DNA of 64,000 nt, taken from assembly GCA_900470155.1 (NCBI GenBank), contig UBZT01000007.1, positions 124,001 through 188,000 of the forward strand, given 5' to 3'. The notes under the pieces were generated by a model. It ran no database searches, was not told where the DNA came from, and saw only the letters and a list, made by a program, of their open reading frames with translations. The translations under genes and the position numbers were made by a program. This document shows, piece by piece, positions 8,844-17,546 of the stretch (positions are counted from its first letter, which is position 1; every line of letters starts with the position of its first letter). The DNA is from Hyphomicrobiales bacterium (lineage in GTDB: Bacteria; Pseudomonadota; Alphaproteobacteria; Rhizobiales; Rhizobiaceae).

Positions 8844-9305
8844 TTACGCGCGGTCTTCGCGCGGACGGCGCTCGAAGCCACCTTCGCGCGGTGCACGGTC
8901 CGGACGCGGACCACGATCGCCGAAGCCACCTTCGCGGCGCGGGCCACGATCGTCGCCGTCACGACGCGGACGGTCGTCACGGTCGCGCTTCTGCATCATG
9001 GCAGACGGGCCTTCTTCGTGGGCTTCCACAGCGATGGTCATGTAACGAAGAACGTCTTCGTTGATGCGCATCTGGCGCTCCATCTCGTGGATCGCAGCAC
9101 CCGGTGCTTCGATGTCCATGAGAGCGTAGTGAGCCTTGCGGTTCTTCTTGATGCGGTAGGTCAGGGACTTGAGGCCCCAGTTTTCTACACGCCCGACCTT
9201 GCCGCCGTTCGCTTCGATAACACCCTTGTAGAGTTCTACGAGGGCATCAACCTGCTGTGCGGACATATCCTGTCGGGCAAGGAGTACATGTTCGTAAAGA
9301 GCCAT
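8844..9305 (-). CDS. rpsF: 30S ribosomal protein S6
   Basis: First gene of the operon. Residues 1 to about 100 are the S6 ferredoxin-like fold ([35 protein letters not shown]). From about residue 107 to 153 there is a low-complexity tail of Arg, Gly, Asp and Pro with repeated REGGF units. The E. coli tail is short and glutamate-rich; rhizobial S6 proteins commonly carry a basic-acidic tail of this kind. The start follows an AAAGG-like ribosome binding site. Confidence 0.97.
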   Translation of the reverse strand: MALYEHVLLARQDMSAQQVDALVELYKGVIEANGGKVGRVENWGLKSLTYRIKKNRKAHYALMDIEAPGAAIHEMERQMRINEDVLRYMTIAVEAHEEGPSAMMQKRDRDDRPRRDGDDRGPRREGGFGDRGPRPDRAPREGGFERRPREDRA

Positions 9306-9625
9306 GATAGCTTTGCCTTTCTTGCGTTTGTCGTCACCCGGATCCGGCGCTAAGCCTCAACGACTGCTCCTGAATGGCATAAGGCCAAGGCAAGAAAAGC
9401 TGTTGTATCGAGACGGTCGAGAGCGGAGACACGGGAGGCCGGAAAACCCTTCGGTTCCTGCGGCTCCCTTGCGAAAGCCGGCCCTCCGTTCAGCCACCAG
9501 CCATGAGACCGGGTGTTGTGAACAGCGCGGCTTATACGCGCATTTGCCGGAAAGGCAAGGGCGGCGCCCAATTTTCATGGCGCCGCCCCTGGCGAAGTGT
9601 TGTCGGTGTCCGGTAGCGCCCGAAG
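9306..9625. other. Gene-free region upstream of rpsF, with a GC-rich stem-loop
   Basis: These 320 bases should hold the rpsF promoter and any S6/S18-type leader. The one clear structure is an inverted repeat at 9559-9588, GGGCGGCGCC and GGCGCCGCCC around a ten-base loop, 38 bases past the stop of the aldo/keto reductase gene. It lacks a T-run on either strand. I recognise no leader motif or gene. Confidence 0.5.
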
Positions 9626-10666
9626 TCAGATCGTTGCCGGATAGAGGCGGTGAATCTTGGCGATTTCCTTGAGGATTTCGTTGGAGAGTTTCAGGTCGGC
9701 AGCACCGATATCGATCTTCAACTGTGCCATCGAGGTCGCGCCGATAATGACAGAGGCCATGAATTTGCGCGTCAGGCAAAACGCAAGAGCCATGGCCGAC
9801 GGATCGATCCCATGTGTCTTCGCGAGTTCTACATAGGCCCGGGTTGCAGGTTCCTGATAGGAGACGAGACGTCCGCCGATATCGCCAATGGTGCCGCGCG
9901 AGCCGGTAGGCTTGTCACCGCCGAGATATTTGCCCGACAGGATCCCGCCGGCAAGCGGCGAATAGGCAAGCAGGCCGACATCCTCGTGATGCGACAGTTC
10001 CGCCATGTCGAGATCGAAGTGCCGGTAGAGCAGGTTATATTCGTTCTGGATCGTGGCGACGCGCGGCAGCCCTTTCTGTTCGGCAAGGGAAAGAAACTTC
10101 TGCGTGCCCCATGTCGTCTCGTTCGACAGGCCGATCGCCCGGATCTTGCCGGCCTTGACGCAGGCGCCAAGCGCCTCGAGCTTCTCGCTGATCTCGTCCT
10201 CGGTGCGCGTCTTGTCCTGGGCAAAGGGATCGTAGTTCCAGGCGCCGCGGAAATGGAAATGGCCGCGGTTCGGCCAGTGGATCTGGTAAAGGTCGATGTA
10301 GTCCGTCTTTAGCCGCGAGAGGCTGGCGTCGACGGCATCCAGAAGCGATTGCGCGGTGATCGGGGCTCCACCACGGATGTATTCTCGTCCGGCACCCGCA
10401 ACCTTGGTTGCCAGGACGACGTCCTTTCGCTTGCCGGTCTTTTCGAACCAGTTGCCGATCATGCGCTCGGTGTCGGCATAGGTCGCGGGCGACAATGGTG
10501 TCGTCGGATAGAGTTCCGCCGTGTCGAAGAAGTTGACGCCATGCGCAAGCGCATAGTCCATCTGCTCGAAGGCTTCATCCTGGGTGTTCTGCGAGCCCCA
10601 GGTCATGGTGCCGAGGCAGATTTCGGAAACATGGATATCGGTGCGGCCGAGCCGGTTCATTTTCAT
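9626..10666 (-). CDS. Aldo/keto reductase (Tas-like)
   Basis: A 346-residue NADPH-dependent oxidoreductase of the AKR family. It begins MKMNRLGRTDIHVSEICLGT and contains the catalytic tyrosine in NFFDTAELYPTTP, then the KRKDVVLATKV strand with the active-site lysine and a cofactor-binding end ASVIIGATSMAQL. Length and pattern are closest to E. coli Tas. I chose the ATG at 10666, which has GAGG eight bases upstream, over the ATG at 10723. The substrate is unknown. Confidence 0.88.
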   Translation of the reverse strand: MKMNRLGRTDIHVSEICLGTMTWGSQNTQDEAFEQMDYALAHGVNFFDTAELYPTTPLSPATYADTERMIGNWFEKTGKRKDVVLATKVAGAGREYIRGGAPITAQSLLDAVDASLSRLKTDYIDLYQIHWPNRGHFHFRGAWNYDPFAQDKTRTEDEISEKLEALGACVKAGKIRAIGLSNETTWGTQKFLSLAEQKGLPRVATIQNEYNLLYRHFDLDMAELSHHEDVGLLAYSPLAGGILSGKYLGGDKPTGSRGTIGDIGGRLVSYQEPATRAYVELAKTHGIDPSAMALAFCLTRKFMASVIIGATSMAQLKIDIGAADLKLSNEILKEIAKIHRLYPATI

Positions 10667-10886
10667 CAGATATGCCTCGAATATGGAAAGTCGCCCGAAA
10701 AGGGCCTTGGAAGGTTGCCACACAATTTAGTGGGAAATTGACGCACCGCAAGATGGCTTTGCACGGCAATCTCACCACAATATGCCTGTGACTTGCGCCG
10801 CTTGCTGCGGGCCTATGGATGTTCCAAGGCTTGACTCGCAAGGTCAGAATGTGAATTGGAAGGGAAAAACCCAGGGAGAAAAGCCC

Positions 10887-11831
10887 ATGACAGTCGCATT
10901 CACCTTTCCCGGTCAGGGCAGCCAGGCCGTTGGAATGGGCAAGGACCTTGCCGATACCTATCCCGAAGCGCGCGTCGTTTTCGAGGAAGTCGACGAGGCG
11001 CTTGGCCAGAAGCTGTCCGACGTCATGTGGAACGGCCCGGAAGAAACGCTGACCCTGACCGCCAATGCCCAGCCGGCGCTGATGGCCGTTTCCATGGCCG
11101 TCATCAGGGTTCTCGAAGCCAAGGGTCTCGACCTGAAGGAAAAGGTCTCTTTTGTCGCCGGCCATTCGCTCGGCGAGTATTCGGCGCTGTGCGCAGCCGG
11201 TACCTTCTCGATCGGCGACACCGCCGGTCTTCTGCGTATCCGCGGCAATGCCATGCAGGCCGCGGTTCCGGTCGGCGCGGGTGCCATGGCGGCGATCATC
11301 GGCCTGGAGCACGGCGATGTTCAGTCGATCTGCACCGAAGCCGCGGCGATCGGCCCGTGCCAGATCGCCAATGACAATGGCGGTGGCCAGCTGGTCATCT
11401 CCGGTGGCAAGGCGGCTGTCGAAAAGGCAGCGGCTCTGGCAACCGAAAAGGGCGCCAAGCGCGCCATCATGCTGCCGGTTTCCGCACCCTTCCATTCGGC
11501 ACTGATGGCCCCGGCAGCCGATGCCATGCGCGACGCGCTTTCAGGCGTAGCAAAGCATGATCCGGTCGTGCCGTTGATCGCCAATGTCCGCGCCGCTCCG
11601 GTCACGTCCGCCGACGAGATCGCCGGCCTGCTGGTCGAACAGGTCACCGGCCAGGTGCGCTGGCGCGAGACGGTCGAATGGTTTGCCGCCAATGGCGTCA
11701 CCACGCTTTATGAAATCGGTTCAGGCAAGGTCCTCACCGGTCTTGCGCGCCGCATCGACAAGAATATTTCCGGCATCGCCGTGAACACGCCGGCCGATAT
11801 CGACGCAGCGTTTGCTGCGCTGAACGGCTGA
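10887..11831 (+). CDS. fabD: Malonyl-CoA:ACP transacylase
   Basis: Transfers malonyl groups from CoA to acyl carrier protein to feed fatty-acid elongation. The 314-residue protein starts TVAFTFPGQGSQAVGMGKD. The catalytic serine is in AGHSLGEYSAL and the partner histidine in SAPFHSALM. The ATG at 10887 has AGGGAGAA upstream and gives the family length; an upstream in-frame ATG at 10782 would add 35 residues with no resemblance. It heads the fabD-fabG-acpP-fabF cluster. Confidence 0.96.
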   Translation: MTVAFTFPGQGSQAVGMGKDLADTYPEARVVFEEVDEALGQKLSDVMWNGPEETLTLTANAQPALMAVSMAVIRVLEAKGLDLKEKVSFVAGHSLGEYSALCAAGTFSIGDTAGLLRIRGNAMQAAVPVGAGAMAAIIGLEHGDVQSICTEAAAIGPCQIANDNGGGQLVISGGKAAVEKAAALATEKGAKRAIMLPVSAPFHSALMAPAADAMRDALSGVAKHDPVVPLIANVRAAPVTSADEIAGLLVEQVTGQVRWRETVEWFAANGVTTLYEIGSGKVLTGLARRIDKNISGIAVNTPADIDAAFAALNG

Positions 11832-11864
11832 TACGATAATCCTGGATCCATAAGGAACGCGATC

Positions 11865-12602
11865 ATGTTTGATCTGACCGGCCGCAAGGCCCTCGTTACC
11901 GGCGCAACCGGTGGCCTTGGCGAAGAGATCGCCCGCCTGCTGCACAAACAGGGCGCTATCGTCGGCCTGCACGGCACCCGCGTCGAGAAGCTGGAGGCGC
12001 TTGCCACAGAACTCGGCGAGCGCGTGCATATCTTTCCGGCCAATCTGTCCGACCGGGACGAAGTCAAGGCGCTTGGCGAAAAGGCCGAGGCCGAACTCGG
12101 CGGCGTCGATATCCTCGTCAACAATGCCGGTATCACCAAGGACGGCCTTTTCGTTCGCATGAGCGACGCTGACTGGGACGCGGTTCTGGAAGTGAACCTC
12201 ACCTCCGTCTTCCGCCTGACCCGCGAACTGACGCATCCGATGATGCGCCGCCGCTATGGCCGCATCATCAACATCACCTCGATCGTCGGCGTAACCGGCA
12301 ATCCGGGCCAGGCCAATTACTGTGCCTCCAAGGCCGGCATGATCGGTTTCTCCAAGTCGCTCGCCCAGGAAATCGCCACCCGCAACGTCACGGTCAACTG
12401 TGTTGCGCCAGGCTTTATCGAGAGCGCCATGACCGGCAAGCTCAACGAGAAGCAGAAGGAAGCGATCATGGGCGCGATCCCGATGAAGCGCATGGGCGCC
12501 GGTTCGGACATCGCCGCGGCCGTTCTTTATCTCGCTTCCACCGAGGCGGGCTACATGACTGGCCAGACCTTGCACGTCAACGGTGGCATGGCGATGATCT
12601 GA
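11865..12602 (+). CDS. fabG: 3-oxoacyl-ACP reductase FabG
   Basis: An NADPH-dependent short-chain dehydrogenase that reduces beta-ketoacyl-ACP. The 245-residue protein has the glycine-rich loop VTGATGGLGEE, the NNAG motif, the catalytic Ser-Tyr-Lys (NITSIVGV, then ANYCASKAG) and the FabG end AVLYLASTEAGYMTGQTLHVNGGM. The start has an AAGGA site seven bases upstream. It follows fabD by 33 bases and probably shares its transcript. Confidence 0.96.
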   Translation: MFDLTGRKALVTGATGGLGEEIARLLHKQGAIVGLHGTRVEKLEALATELGERVHIFPANLSDRDEVKALGEKAEAELGGVDILVNNAGITKDGLFVRMSDADWDAVLEVNLTSVFRLTRELTHPMMRRRYGRIINITSIVGVTGNPGQANYCASKAGMIGFSKSLAQEIATRNVTVNCVAPGFIESAMTGKLNEKQKEAIMGAIPMKRMGAGSDIAAAVLYLASTEAGYMTGQTLHVNGGMAMI

Positions 12603-12881
12603 CGCCTTCGGGCGCTTGGATTTCGTTTGCGGCAATTGCATGTTGAGCAAGGGCTGCGGGCGAATTTCTGGCTTTGCGGCGCGGGTAAACCGTGTTAAGC
12701 GGGCCATGACTGTAAACAGTCGTTCCGTTCTATGGGCCGAAGTTTATGCTTTTGTTTGTATAAACTGCTCTAGGCGGAGCAGATCGGGTTTGCTGGTGGG
12801 GTCTTAGACGATCACCGGCTAATGCAGGGCAGGGAAGCCATTACGGCACCCTCTGAGATTAAGAAGGTCGAGGAAACCGAC
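12603..12881. promoter_or_regulatory. acpP upstream region with two inverted repeats
   Basis: These 279 bases precede acpP. Two short dyads are visible: GACTGT and ACAGTC at 12708-12721, and AGTTTAT and ATAAACT at 12741-12766 with a 12-base spacer. TATAAA at 12759-12764 inside the second could be a -10 element; I find no good -35. A separate acpP promoter here is likely because ACP is needed in much larger amounts than the enzymes. Confidence 0.4.
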
Positions 12882-13118
12882 ATGAGCGATATCGCAGAAC
12901 GCGTGAAGAAAATTGTAATTGATCATCTCGGCGTAGACGCTGAAAAGGTTGTCGAAGGCGCGAGCTTCATCGACGATCTGGGCGCCGACTCGCTCGACAC
13001 TGTCGAACTGGTCATGGCCTTCGAAGAAGAATTCGGCGTTGAAATTCCGGACGATGCAGCAGACTCGATCCTTACGGTCGGCGACGCTGTCAAGTTCATC
13101 GAGAAGGCTCAGGCCTAA
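12882..13118 (+). CDS. acpP: Acyl carrier protein
   Basis: A 78-residue acidic carrier protein. The phosphopantetheine attachment serine is S37 in [14 protein letters not shown]. The start [12 protein letters not shown] is the standard rhizobial AcpP start, with GAGG upstream of the ATG at 12882; an earlier in-frame ATG at 12822 would add 20 unrelated residues. It carries growing acyl chains between FabD, FabF and FabG, all encoded beside it. Confidence 0.98.
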   Translation: MSDIAERVKKIVIDHLGVDAEKVVEGASFIDDLGADSLDTVELVMAFEEEFGVEIPDDAADSILTVGDAVKFIEKAQA

Positions 13119-13138
13119 TCGACTGACATAATGCGGGA

Positions 13139-13185
13139 GGGTGGCCGAGGCCACCCATCCTGCCGGGGCCCGCGACATGCGGGCC
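13139..13185 (+). other. Tandem stem-loops between acpP and fabF
   Basis: Two hairpins in a row: GGGTGGCC and GGCCACCC around GA at 13139-13156, then GGCCCGC and GCGGGCC around GACAT at 13167-13185. Neither has a proper T-run. They could stabilise the acpP mRNA 3' end or reduce read-through into fabF. Confidence 0.55.
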
Positions 13186-13234
13186 TTGCTGTATTTAAAA
13201 GACTGCGGTCAAAAGCGTGGGATGGGCTCGGACG

Positions 13235-14491
13235 ATGAGACGTGTCGTTATCACCGGTACCGGCATGGTATCTCCTCTCGGATGCGGAACGGAACTGACT
13301 TGGACACGCCTTCTGGCTGGCCAGAGCGGCGCGCGCCTCGTCACCGAATTTCAGGTCGATGACCTCCCGGCCAAGATTGCCTGCCGCATTCCAACCGAAG
13401 GCGAGGGTGCTTACAGCCCCGACGACTGGATGGAGCTGAAAGAGCAGCGCAAAGTCGACAATTTCATCATTTACGCCATTGCAGCCGCCGACATGGCGCT
13501 GAAGGATGCCGGTTGGGAACCCAAGACCTATGACGATCAGTGTGCCACCGGCGTTCTGATCGGCTCGGGCATTGGCGGTCTGGAAGGCATCGTCGAAGCC
13601 GGTCACATCCTGCGCGACAAGGGTCCGCGCCGGCTGTCGCCGTTTTTCATTCCCGGTCGCCTGATCAACCTGGCCTCGGGCCAGGTATCGATCCGCCACA
13701 AGCTGCGTGGCCCGAACCATTCCGTCGTTACGGCCTGTTCGACCGGCGCGCACGCCATTGGCGATGCCGCCCGCCTGATCGCGCTCGGCGATGCCGACGT
13801 CATGGTCGCCGGCGGCACGGAATCGCCGATCAGCCGCATTTCGCTGGCCGGCTTTGCCGCCTGCAGGGCGCTGTCGACCGCCCACAACGACGATCCGACC
13901 AAGGCTTCGCGCCCGTATGACAAGGACCGCGACGGTTTTGTCATGGGCGAGGGCGCTGGCATTGTCGTTCTGGAAGATCTCGAACACGCCAAAGCGCGCG
14001 GCGCCAAAATCTATGCCGAAGTTGTCGGCTATGGCCTGTCGGGTGATGCATTCCACATCACCGCACCGTCGGAAGACGGCGATGGCGCCTTCCGCTGCAT
14101 GACCATGGCGCTCAAGCGTGCCGGTCTGACGGCTGGCGATATCGACTATATCAACGCCCACGGCACCTCGACCATGGCCGACACGATTGAGCTCGGCGCC
14201 GTTGAACGCCTGGTTGGCGAACACGCTTCGAAGATCTCGATGTCCTCGACAAAATCGGCGATCGGCCATCTTCTCGGTGCCGCCGGCGCCGTCGAGGCTA
14301 TCTTCTCGGCGCTGGCGATCCGTGACAATATCGCGCCGCCGACGTTGAACCTCGACAACCCGCAGGTCGAGACCGCGATCGATCTCGTGCCGCATAAGGC
14401 CCGCAAGCGCGACATCAATGTTGCCCTGTCGAATTCCTTCGGCTTCGGCGGGACGAATGCCTCGCTGGTTCTGCGCCGTTACGACGCCTGA
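13235..14491 (+). CDS. fabF: 3-oxoacyl-ACP synthase II
   Basis: Elongating condensing enzyme that joins acyl-ACP and malonyl-ACP. The 418-residue protein has the catalytic cysteine in VVTACSTGAHAIG and the two active-site histidines in INAHGTST and IGHLLGAAGA. It ends with the SFGFGGTNASLVLRR motif of the family. I chose the ATG at 13235 (MRRVVITGTGMV, the usual start); the ATG at 13217 adds six residues. Ribosome binding sites are weak for both. Confidence 0.95.
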   Translation: MRRVVITGTGMVSPLGCGTELTWTRLLAGQSGARLVTEFQVDDLPAKIACRIPTEGEGAYSPDDWMELKEQRKVDNFIIYAIAAADMALKDAGWEPKTYDDQCATGVLIGSGIGGLEGIVEAGHILRDKGPRRLSPFFIPGRLINLASGQVSIRHKLRGPNHSVVTACSTGAHAIGDAARLIALGDADVMVAGGTESPISRISLAGFAACRALSTAHNDDPTKASRPYDKDRDGFVMGEGAGIVVLEDLEHAKARGAKIYAEVVGYGLSGDAFHITAPSEDGDGAFRCMTMALKRAGLTAGDIDYINAHGTSTMADTIELGAVERLVGEHASKISMSSTKSAIGHLLGAAGAVEAIFSALAIRDNIAPPTLNLDNPQVETAIDLVPHKARKRDINVALSNSFGFGGTNASLVLRRYDA

Positions 14492-14538
14492 GGCGAAAGA
14501 GGCAACGGTTGTCTCTGGCAGCCTCGACCACGAATGAC

Positions 14539-14570
14539 GGGGGTGCCGGTCTTGCCCGCACCCCTTTTTT
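14539..14570 (+). terminator. Rho-independent terminator after fabF
   Basis: GGGGTGC pairs with GCACCCC across an 11-base loop and is followed by six T. It starts 48 bases after the fabF stop and separates the fatty-acid cluster from mltG. Confidence 0.85.
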
Positions 14571-14692
14571 GCGGATAGAAATCTGACGCCCGCCCGGTGC
14601 ACTGTCCCTACGCACTGCGTCGGGCGCTTACCCGGATTTTGCCGCATTGCTGGCCGAAAGAGCAGCGACAGCGAAACAAAGAAGGATTGCCG

Positions 14693-15916
14693 GTGACCGA
14701 CAACAGCCACAATGGCGGTAGCCAGAACAACGGTGTTTCCTTTGGCCGCGAGGCCGAAGCCAAGGCAACGACAAAGGGGCCGATCATTCCGAAGTCACCA
14801 AACGAGGCACTGCGCCCGGAACGGGTGCCGCAGCCGCCACGTCGTTCCCGCAAGGCTCGCAGCCAGGTTGTCATCTTCCTGAACTTCGTCATGACGATGA
14901 TCGTCTTCGTCGGCGTGGTCGCGGTCGCCGGTTTCTTCTACATCATGGACAGCTACCAAAAGCCGGGTCCGCTGGCGACCAATACCAATTTCGTCGTGCG
15001 AAGCGGTGCGGGACTGGCTGAGATTGCCAACAATCTCGAGCGCAACAACATCGTTTCCGACGCCCGCATCTATCGCTATGTGACGGCGACCTACCTGGAC
15101 GAGGGCGACACGCTCAAGGCCGGCGAATACGAGGTCAAGGCTGGCGCGTCGATGAAGGAAGTGACCGAACTGCTCCGCTCGGGCAAGTCGATCCTGTATT
15201 CGGTCTCTCTGCCGGAAGGCCTGACCGTCAAGCAGATGTTCCAGCGGTTGGCCGAAGATCCGATCCTGGAAGGTGATCTGCCGACCGAACTGCCGGCCGA
15301 AGGCAGCCTGCGGCCGGATACTTACAAGTTCTCGCGCGGCACCAATCGGGCCGAGATCGTCAGCCAGATGGCCGCGGCACAACAGCGCCTGATCGACCAG
15401 ATCTGGGAACGCCGCGATCCGGATCTTCCGGTCAAGACCAAGGAAGAGTTCATCACGCTCGCCTCGATCGTCGAGAAGGAAACCGGCAAGGATGACGAAC
15501 GTGCCCATGTGGCATCCGTCTTCATCAACCGCCTGGCAAAGGGTATGCGCCTGCAGTCTGACCCGACGATCATCTATGGCCTGTTCGGCGGCGATGGAAA
15601 ACCAGCCGACCGGCCGATCTTCCAGTCCGACATCAAGAAGGAAACGCCCTACAACACCTATGTGATCAAGGGCCTTCCGCCGGCACCGATCGCCAATCCG
15701 GGCCGTGCAGCGCTTGAAGCCGTCGCGCATCCGTGGAAGACCCAGGATCTCTATTTTGTTGCGGACGGCACCGGGGGACACGTGTTTGCCGCCACGCTCG
15801 AAGAGCACAATGCCAATGTCCGTCGTTGGCGCAAACTCGAGGCAGAACGTGCCGCCAATCCGCCTGCAACACTGGATGTTGCACCGGAAGTGGATCCGCA
15901 GGCCAAGAAGAACTGA
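14693..15916 (+). CDS. mltG: Endolytic transglycosylase MltG
   Basis: An inner membrane lytic transglycosylase (YceG family) that cleaves nascent peptidoglycan and sets strand length. The 407-residue protein has a hydrophilic cytoplasmic N-terminus, one transmembrane helix near residues 60-85, a LysM-like domain (SGAGLAEIANNLERNNIV) and the YceG domain with the catalytic glutamate in LASIVEKETG and the end motif NPGRAALEAVAHP. I chose the GTG at 14693 because GAAGGAT precedes it; the ATG at 14597 lacks a site and overlaps the terminator region. Confidence 0.92.
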   Translation: MTDNSHNGGSQNNGVSFGREAEAKATTKGPIIPKSPNEALRPERVPQPPRRSRKARSQVVIFLNFVMTMIVFVGVVAVAGFFYIMDSYQKPGPLATNTNFVVRSGAGLAEIANNLERNNIVSDARIYRYVTATYLDEGDTLKAGEYEVKAGASMKEVTELLRSGKSILYSVSLPEGLTVKQMFQRLAEDPILEGDLPTELPAEGSLRPDTYKFSRGTNRAEIVSQMAAAQQRLIDQIWERRDPDLPVKTKEEFITLASIVEKETGKDDERAHVASVFINRLAKGMRLQSDPTIIYGLFGGDGKPADRPIFQSDIKKETPYNTYVIKGLPPAPIANPGRAALEAVAHPWKTQDLYFVADGTGGHVFAATLEEHNANVRRWRKLEAERAANPPATLDVAPEVDPQAKKN

Positions 15917-15940
15917 CGACCGGGCAAGGGGGCACGGCCA

Positions 15941-16831
15941 ATGATGCTGCAATCCATGACGGGCTTTGCCCGCAGCGAGGGAACGACCGGGCGCTACCGC
16001 TGGGCCTGGGAGTTCCGCTCGGTCAACGGCAAGGGTCTCGATATCCGTCCGCGTTTGCCCCAGGGGCTTGAGCACTTGGAGACAGAGGTTCGGCGCCTGG
16101 TCACCGAGCGCCTGACGCGCGGCAATTTGCAGGTGGCACTCTCGCTCACCGTGAGCGAGAACCGGGTGGAAGCGGTGCTCAACCGCGATGCGCTCGATGC
16201 GATGCTACGTTTGCGCGATGAACTCGGCCCCGACCTGATCGATCCAGCACCGCTGCGCCTCGATACGCTCCTGTCGATCCGCGGGCTTGTGGATCTGCGC
16301 GAGGCTGCGGATGACGAGGCAGCGATCGCTGCCCGTGATGGCGACATTGTCGCAGGCCTCGAGCGGGCTGTTGCAGCACTCGTCGAGATGCGCGCCAGCG
16401 AAGGTGATGCCTTGCGCCGGGTGCTCGAAGACCAGATCACCCGGATCGAGGATCTGGCGCTTCGTATCGAAGCCGATCCCTCACGCCACCCGGAAGAGAT
16501 CGGTCGCCGGTTGGAAAACCAGCTGGCCACCATTCTCGACAACACATCCGGCCTTGATCGCGACCGACTGCATTCCGAGATTGCCCTGCTTGCCACCAAG
16601 GCCGATCTGCGTGAGGAGATCGACCGGCTGAAGGCGCATGTGATCGCCGCGCGCGAATTGCTGGCCACAGGCGGTCCGATCGGCCGCAAACTCGATTTCC
16701 TAGCACAAGAATTTAACCGAGAATCAAATACGATCTGTTCCAAATCAAATGCCGTCGCAGTGACCTCCGCCGGCATCGAACTCAAGGTCGTCATCGACCA
16801 GTTCCGGGAACAGGTTCAAAATCTGGAGTAG
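15941..16831 (+). CDS. yicC: YicC family endoribonuclease
   Basis: A 296-residue protein that begins LQSMTGFARSEG and ends with the conserved YicC stretch KLDFLAQEFNRESNTICSKSN. YicC of E. coli has been reported as an endoribonuclease acting on small RNAs. The middle part is rich in charged helices and may form a coiled coil. It sits between mltG and gmk, a common alphaproteobacterial order. Start is at 15941 or the next codon. Confidence 0.93.
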   Translation: MMLQSMTGFARSEGTTGRYRWAWEFRSVNGKGLDIRPRLPQGLEHLETEVRRLVTERLTRGNLQVALSLTVSENRVEAVLNRDALDAMLRLRDELGPDLIDPAPLRLDTLLSIRGLVDLREAADDEAAIAARDGDIVAGLERAVAALVEMRASEGDALRRVLEDQITRIEDLALRIEADPSRHPEEIGRRLENQLATILDNTSGLDRDRLHSEIALLATKADLREEIDRLKAHVIAARELLATGGPIGRKLDFLAQEFNRESNTICSKSNAVAVTSAGIELKVVIDQFREQVQNLE

Positions 16832-16834
16832 TTC

Positions 16835-17482
16835 ATGGCCGACATTGCGCCCGCACACGTCAAGATCGCCAGGCGGGGCCTGATGCTGGTCATTTCCTCG
16901 CCGTCCGGCGCCGGCAAATCCACCATTGCCCGCACGTTGATGGACAAGGACAAGCAGATCGGCCTGTCGGTCAGCGTGACCACCCGCCAGCGCCGCCAGA
17001 GTGAAATCGAGGGCGTGCATTACCAGTTCGTGTCCCAGCGCGAATTCGAGCGCCTGCGCGACAGCGACTCGCTGCTGGAATGGGCGCAGGTGCATGGCAA
17101 CTATTACGGCACGCCGCGTGAAGCCGTGGAAACGGCGATGGGCGAGGGCCGCGACATGCTGTTCGATATCGACTGGCAGGGCGCCCAGCAGTTGCAGGAA
17201 AAGATGTCGGCCGATGTCGTCTCGATCTTCATCCTGCCGCCGACCATGGCCGAACTGCAGTCGCGCCTGCATCGCCGTGCCGAAGACACGGAGGAGGTCA
17301 TCCAGACGCGTCTTGCCAATTCTCGCGCCGAGATCGCCCATTGGCGCGAATACGACTACGTGATCGTCAATGACGATCTGCAGGCGGCATTCGACGCCGT
17401 GCAGTCGATCGTCAAGGCCGAGCGCCTGCGCCGCGACCGCCGCCATGGCCTGTTCGATTTCGTCGAAGGCCTGATCGCCTGA
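16835..17482 (+). CDS. gmk: Guanylate kinase
   Basis: Phosphorylates GMP to GDP with ATP. The 215-residue protein has the P-loop [12 protein letters not shown] near residue 22, the GMP-binding segments [17 protein letters not shown] and [12 protein letters not shown], and the LFDIDWQGA strand. It starts three bases after yicC, so the two are co-transcribed. A terminator follows. Confidence 0.97.
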   Translation: MADIAPAHVKIARRGLMLVISSPSGAGKSTIARTLMDKDKQIGLSVSVTTRQRRQSEIEGVHYQFVSQREFERLRDSDSLLEWAQVHGNYYGTPREAVETAMGEGRDMLFDIDWQGAQQLQEKMSADVVSIFILPPTMAELQSRLHRRAEDTEEVIQTRLANSRAEIAHWREYDYVIVNDDLQAAFDAVQSIVKAERLRRDRRHGLFDFVEGLIA

Positions 17483-17507
17483 CCACAGGCTTTTGCCCCT
17501 TTTTTGC

Positions 17508-17543
17508 GCCGGCACAGGGAGGAACACCCTGTGCCGGCTTTTT
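17508..17543 (+). terminator. Rho-independent terminator after gmk
   Basis: A 12-base perfect stem, GCCGGCACAGGG with CCCTGTGCCGGC, a seven-base loop and five T. It lies 26 bases past the gmk stop and only works on the plus strand, since no T-run follows on the other. Confidence 0.9.
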
Positions 17544-17546
17544 CGA

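Noticed and set aside
13115..16075. Two long minus-strand open frames (531 and 426 codons)
   Set aside because: Antisense to fabF and mltG; no family features.
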